A DNA stretch of 64,000 bases. Source: Hymenobacter sp. PAMC 26628. GTDB taxonomy: Bacteria > Bacteroidota > Bacteroidia > Cytophagales > Hymenobacteraceae. The notes below the pieces were generated by a model that saw only the letters and a list, made by a program, of their open reading frames with translations, had not been told where the DNA came from and made no database searches. This document shows, one piece after another, positions 61,507-64,000 of the stretch (position 1 is the stretch's first letter; every line of letters starts with the position of its first letter). The translations under genes were made by a program, and so were the position numbers. The DNA lies in NCBI RefSeq assembly GCF_001562275.1, contig NZ_CP014304.1:2914001-2978000 (forward strand), in the 5' to 3' direction.

Positions 61507-63057
61507 ATGACTATCTCAAAATTTACGGGCGGGGCCTTTCTGCTAACGCTCGGGCTGCTGGGCGGCTGCACGGCCAAGTTTCTGGACGAGGCCCCGGCCG
61601 ACCAGATAACCGACGTCAACTTTTACCAAAGCCAGCAAGACGCCATCCAGGCCGTGACGGCCGCCTACAGCGAGCTGACCAAGGAAGGCCAATACAACGC
61701 TGCTATGTGGGCCTTCGACATCTGGTCCGACGTATCGAGCACGGGCGGCGACGACGGCAACGACGGCATCGAGTACAAGCAGCTCGAAGCCTTCAGCGTT
61801 CCGACCACCAACTTCATAGCTACCCGGCTGTGGGGCGGCTCGTTCATCGCGCTTCAGCGGGCGAACATCGTCATCCAGAAAGTGCCGGGCATCGCCAACA
61901 TGGACCCCGCCATCCAGAAGCGCTGCATTGGCGAAGGACAGTTCCTGCGCGCCAAGATGTACTTCGACCTGGTGCGGGCCTACGGCGACGTGCCCCTGTT
62001 CACGGCCCCGCCCACCGGCCCGGCGGCCGTCAACATCCCCCGGACGCCCGCGGCCGATGTGTACAAGCAAATTGAGCAGGACCTGACCGATGCCATCGGC
62101 AACCTGCCGCCTTCGTACAGCGGCGCAGACCTGGGCCGGGCCACCAAATGGGCCGCCACGGGGCTTTTGGCCAAGGTGTACATCACCGAAGGCAAAAAAA
62201 CGGAGGCTGCCCAGCGGGCCCGCGAGGTCATCAACAACTCGGGCAAGACCATGTGGGCCAACTACGCCGACAACTTCAAGATTGAGAACGAGAACAATAA
62301 CGCCAAGGAGTCGCTGTTTGAAGTGCAGTACGTGAGTGGCCGCAACCAGTACGACCGCAACAACGTGGGCTCGGCGATGAACGAGTATTTTGGGCCCCGG
62401 GGCGCCAACCAGACGCCTGGTAGCGGCTACGGCTTCAACATTCCGGACCCCGATTTCGTGGCGGGCTACGAGGCCGGCGACACCCGCAGAGCCGCCAGCG
62501 TGTGGTCGCCCGGCGACACTTACCCCGACGGCAGCAAAGCTGGCGCCAAGGCCACCGGCTCACCGTTTGGCTACAACTGCAAGAAGTGGTTCATCGGCAA
62601 GGTGAACACCAACATCTGGGATTCGGGCCTGAACGTGCCCGTGCTGCGCCTAGCCGAAATGTATCTGATTTTGGCGGAGGCGGTGGGGCCCACCACCGAG
62701 GGCCTGGAGGCCATTAACAAGGTGCGCCGCCGCTCGTTCGGCCTCGACTACAATGCGCCCTCGACGGCCCACGACCTCACGGCTGCTACTCCCAACTTCA
62801 CCAATGCGGTGCTGCGGGAGCGCAAGTACGAGCTGGCGTTTGAGTTTGACCGCTGGTTTGACATGAAGCGCGCTGGCACCCTGTACCCGACGCTGACGGA
62901 CCACGCCTTTATTCCGCGCATGACGCAGCAAGCGGCCACGCTCAAAGGCGTTACCTCCAACGTGCACGGCGTCCCGACCCAAAACAACCTGGTGCTGCCC
63001 ATCCCGCAGTCGGAAATCGATACCAACCCCGGCTTGGTACAAAACCCTGGCTACTAG
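61507..63057 (+). CDS. SusD/RagB-family surface nutrient-binding lipoprotein
   Basis: 516 residues with a lipoprotein signal (LLTLGLLGGC, Cys22). The SusD fold is indicated by TAKFLDEAPADQITDVNFYQ, the TPR-like helices (ALQRANIVIQKVPGIANMDP; GEGQFLRAKMYFDLVRAYGD, then VPLF) and the C-terminal RAAD-like half with NVPVLRLAEMYLILAEA and LRERKYELAFEFDRWFDMKR. It caps the SusC channel and binds the substrate at the cell surface. Translation is likely coupled with susC in one message. Confidence 0.96.
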   Translation: MTISKFTGGAFLLTLGLLGGCTAKFLDEAPADQITDVNFYQSQQDAIQAVTAAYSELTKEGQYNAAMWAFDIWSDVSSTGGDDGNDGIEYKQLEAFSVPTTNFIATRLWGGSFIALQRANIVIQKVPGIANMDPAIQKRCIGEGQFLRAKMYFDLVRAYGDVPLFTAPPTGPAAVNIPRTPAADVYKQIEQDLTDAIGNLPPSYSGADLGRATKWAATGLLAKVYITEGKKTEAAQRAREVINNSGKTMWANYADNFKIENENNNAKESLFEVQYVSGRNQYDRNNVGSAMNEYFGPRGANQTPGSGYGFNIPDPDFVAGYEAGDTRRAASVWSPGDTYPDGSKAGAKATGSPFGYNCKKWFIGKVNTNIWDSGLNVPVLRLAEMYLILAEAVGPTTEGLEAINKVRRRSFGLDYNAPSTAHDLTAATPNFTNAVLRERKYELAFEFDRWFDMKRAGTLYPTLTDHAFIPRMTQQAATLKGVTSNVHGVPTQNNLVLPIPQSEIDTNPGLVQNPGY

Positions 63058-63090
63058 CCCTTTTTCACCGACTATTCAGCCTGAACTCAT

Positions 63091-64000
63091 ATGAAATATA
63101 CCTGGAACAAAGCGGCCTGGGCCCTACTGGCCGGTCCGCTGCTTTTTACGGCTTGCAAAAAGAACGACAAGGGCGAGCTGAACGGCCCACTGCCGACAGT
63201 CAGCTTCACCTCCGCCATCAACGCCACCCAGTTTCCCGTCACGGTTACCTTCACTGACAACAGCCAGGACAGTTTCACCAACACGTGGGACTTCGGCGAC
63301 AACACCCGCGGCCAGGGCAAGACAGTGACGCATACCTACATTCGGCCCGGCAGCTACCAAGTACAACTGATAGCCGCCGGCCGCGCCGGCTCCGCCACCT
63401 CGCCCCAGCAAACGGTGGTCATCCCGTCGGCCTGCGACAACGCCGGCTTCTCGGCCCTCACCGCTTGTAGCGGCAGTGGCGCCGCCTCGTGGATTATTTC
63501 CAAGCAGCCAGAGGCTATTGTGCGGCTGGCAGCCAACGGCACCACGGTGCTTTCGTCGCTGCCCGTTGCGGGCGGGACGCTGCCCGACTGCCAACTCGAC
63601 GACCAGTTCACGTTTGCCACCAATTTCGCCTATGCCTACGACGCCGGGGGCCAAACGTACAGCAACGGGGCCTGCGGCCCGGCCCGCGAACCCAATTCCA
63701 ACTTTGTGTACAAGCCCGTTGCCGGTAGCCTGGGGCAAATCATCCTCCAGAACCCGAAGGCCAAGTCGTTCATCGGCCTCACCGACTCGGTGGTCAACAA
63801 AACCTACGACCTGGTAGAGGCGACCGCCGCGCGCCTGCGCCTGCGCGGCACCAATCCCGACGGCACCTTCACGGTGGTGACGTACATACCGCAGCTTTCA
63901 GCCGTTGACAAGGTGAAGCAGCTGCTCACCAACGGCTCGTCGAAAACGTGGATGCTGGACAACACGGTGGACAAGCCCATTGCCGTGGGCCCCAGCGACG
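63091..64000 (+). CDS. PKD-domain lipoprotein, third gene of the SusCD locus (truncated by the window)
   Basis: The first 303 residues are visible. The lipoprotein signal is MKYTWNKAAWALLAGPLLFTAC (Cys21-22 region). A PKD domain follows at about 35-110, with VTVTFTDNSQDSFTNTWDFG then DNTRGQGKTVTHTYIRPGSY. After it come a Cys-containing segment (CDNAGFSALTACSGSGAASW) and a beta-rich part. Position 33 bp after susD suggests a surface binding protein of SusE/F-like role. The rest lies outside the window. Confidence 0.85.
   Translation, partial: MKYTWNKAAWALLAGPLLFTACKKNDKGELNGPLPTVSFTSAINATQFPVTVTFTDNSQDSFTNTWDFGDNTRGQGKTVTHTYIRPGSYQVQLIAAGRAGSATSPQQTVVIPSACDNAGFSALTACSGSGAASWIISKQPEAIVRLAANGTTVLSSLPVAGGTLPDCQLDDQFTFATNFAYAYDAGGQTYSNGACGPAREPNSNFVYKPVAGSLGQIILQNPKAKSFIGLTDSVVNKTYDLVEATAARLRLRGTNPDGTFTVVTYIPQLSAVDKVKQLLTNGSSKTWMLDNTVDKPIAVGPSD

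Overview
The window is high-GC DNA from a Bacteroidetes bacterium, most likely Hymenobacter or a close relative in the Cytophagales. Evidence for this is the SusC/SusD pair, TonB receptors with carboxypeptidase-regulatory-like N-termini, a GldL-like mini-protein, a TANNTTTG-type promoter motif, the absence of clear Shine-Dalgarno sequences, and very frequent GGGGCCC words inside and between genes. No rRNA, tRNA or CRISPR array was seen. Almost every long antisense ORF is a GC-driven shadow and is left out.

Layout. 1-7.8 kb: a two-component system (kinase cut by the window edge) divergent from a TolC/adaptor/RND permease efflux operon. 7.7-12.2 kb: single genes on the minus strand (GldL-like mini-protein, YncE-like propeller, PAP2 phosphatase, amidohydrolase, coiled-coil protein). 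12.2-18.4 kb: a defence-type island holding an XRE regulator, a TIR-like (PF10137) protein, HsdS, a nuclease-methyltransferase fusion resembling BcgI subunit A, and a small-protein/ADP-ribosyltransferase-like bicistron. 18.5-25.2 kb: penicillin-acylase-family enzyme, class II FBP aldolase, NagA and an S41 peptidase, separated by hairpin repeats. 25.3-32.1 kb: an operon-like run of a Cys-rich small protein, a TonB receptor, a PepSY membrane protein, an MbnP-like protein and a di-haem MbnH/MauG-like peroxidase, probably for metal (copper?) handling. 32.5-39 kb: a second RND efflux operon. 39-51.8 kb: ABC exporter, second PAP2 phosphatase divergent from a PepSY-like protein, outer-membrane receptor, IS4-type element, PPK2, M48-like protease, S9 peptidase and MutM. 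51.8-53.8 kb: a decayed Lgt-like gene beside an IS5/IS427-type element. 53.8-64 kb: SDR, small secreted protein, a 7TM-DISM sensor fused to an IS1595-transposase-type zinc ribbon, then SusC, SusD and a PKD lipoprotein cut by the window end.

The main points for a second look are these. (i) The XRE regulator and the nuclease-methyltransferase/HsdS/TIR operon carry the same 41-bp inverted-repeat operator with the same geometry. (ii) The 7TM sensor ends in a domesticated transposase DNA-binding module, next to a SusCD locus. (iii) The divergent PAP2/PepSY-like promoters are mirror-image copies of one 32-bp element. (iv) Two families of dispersed hairpins sit at gene ends and starts, and one copy was hit by an IS element whose empty site can be reconstructed.
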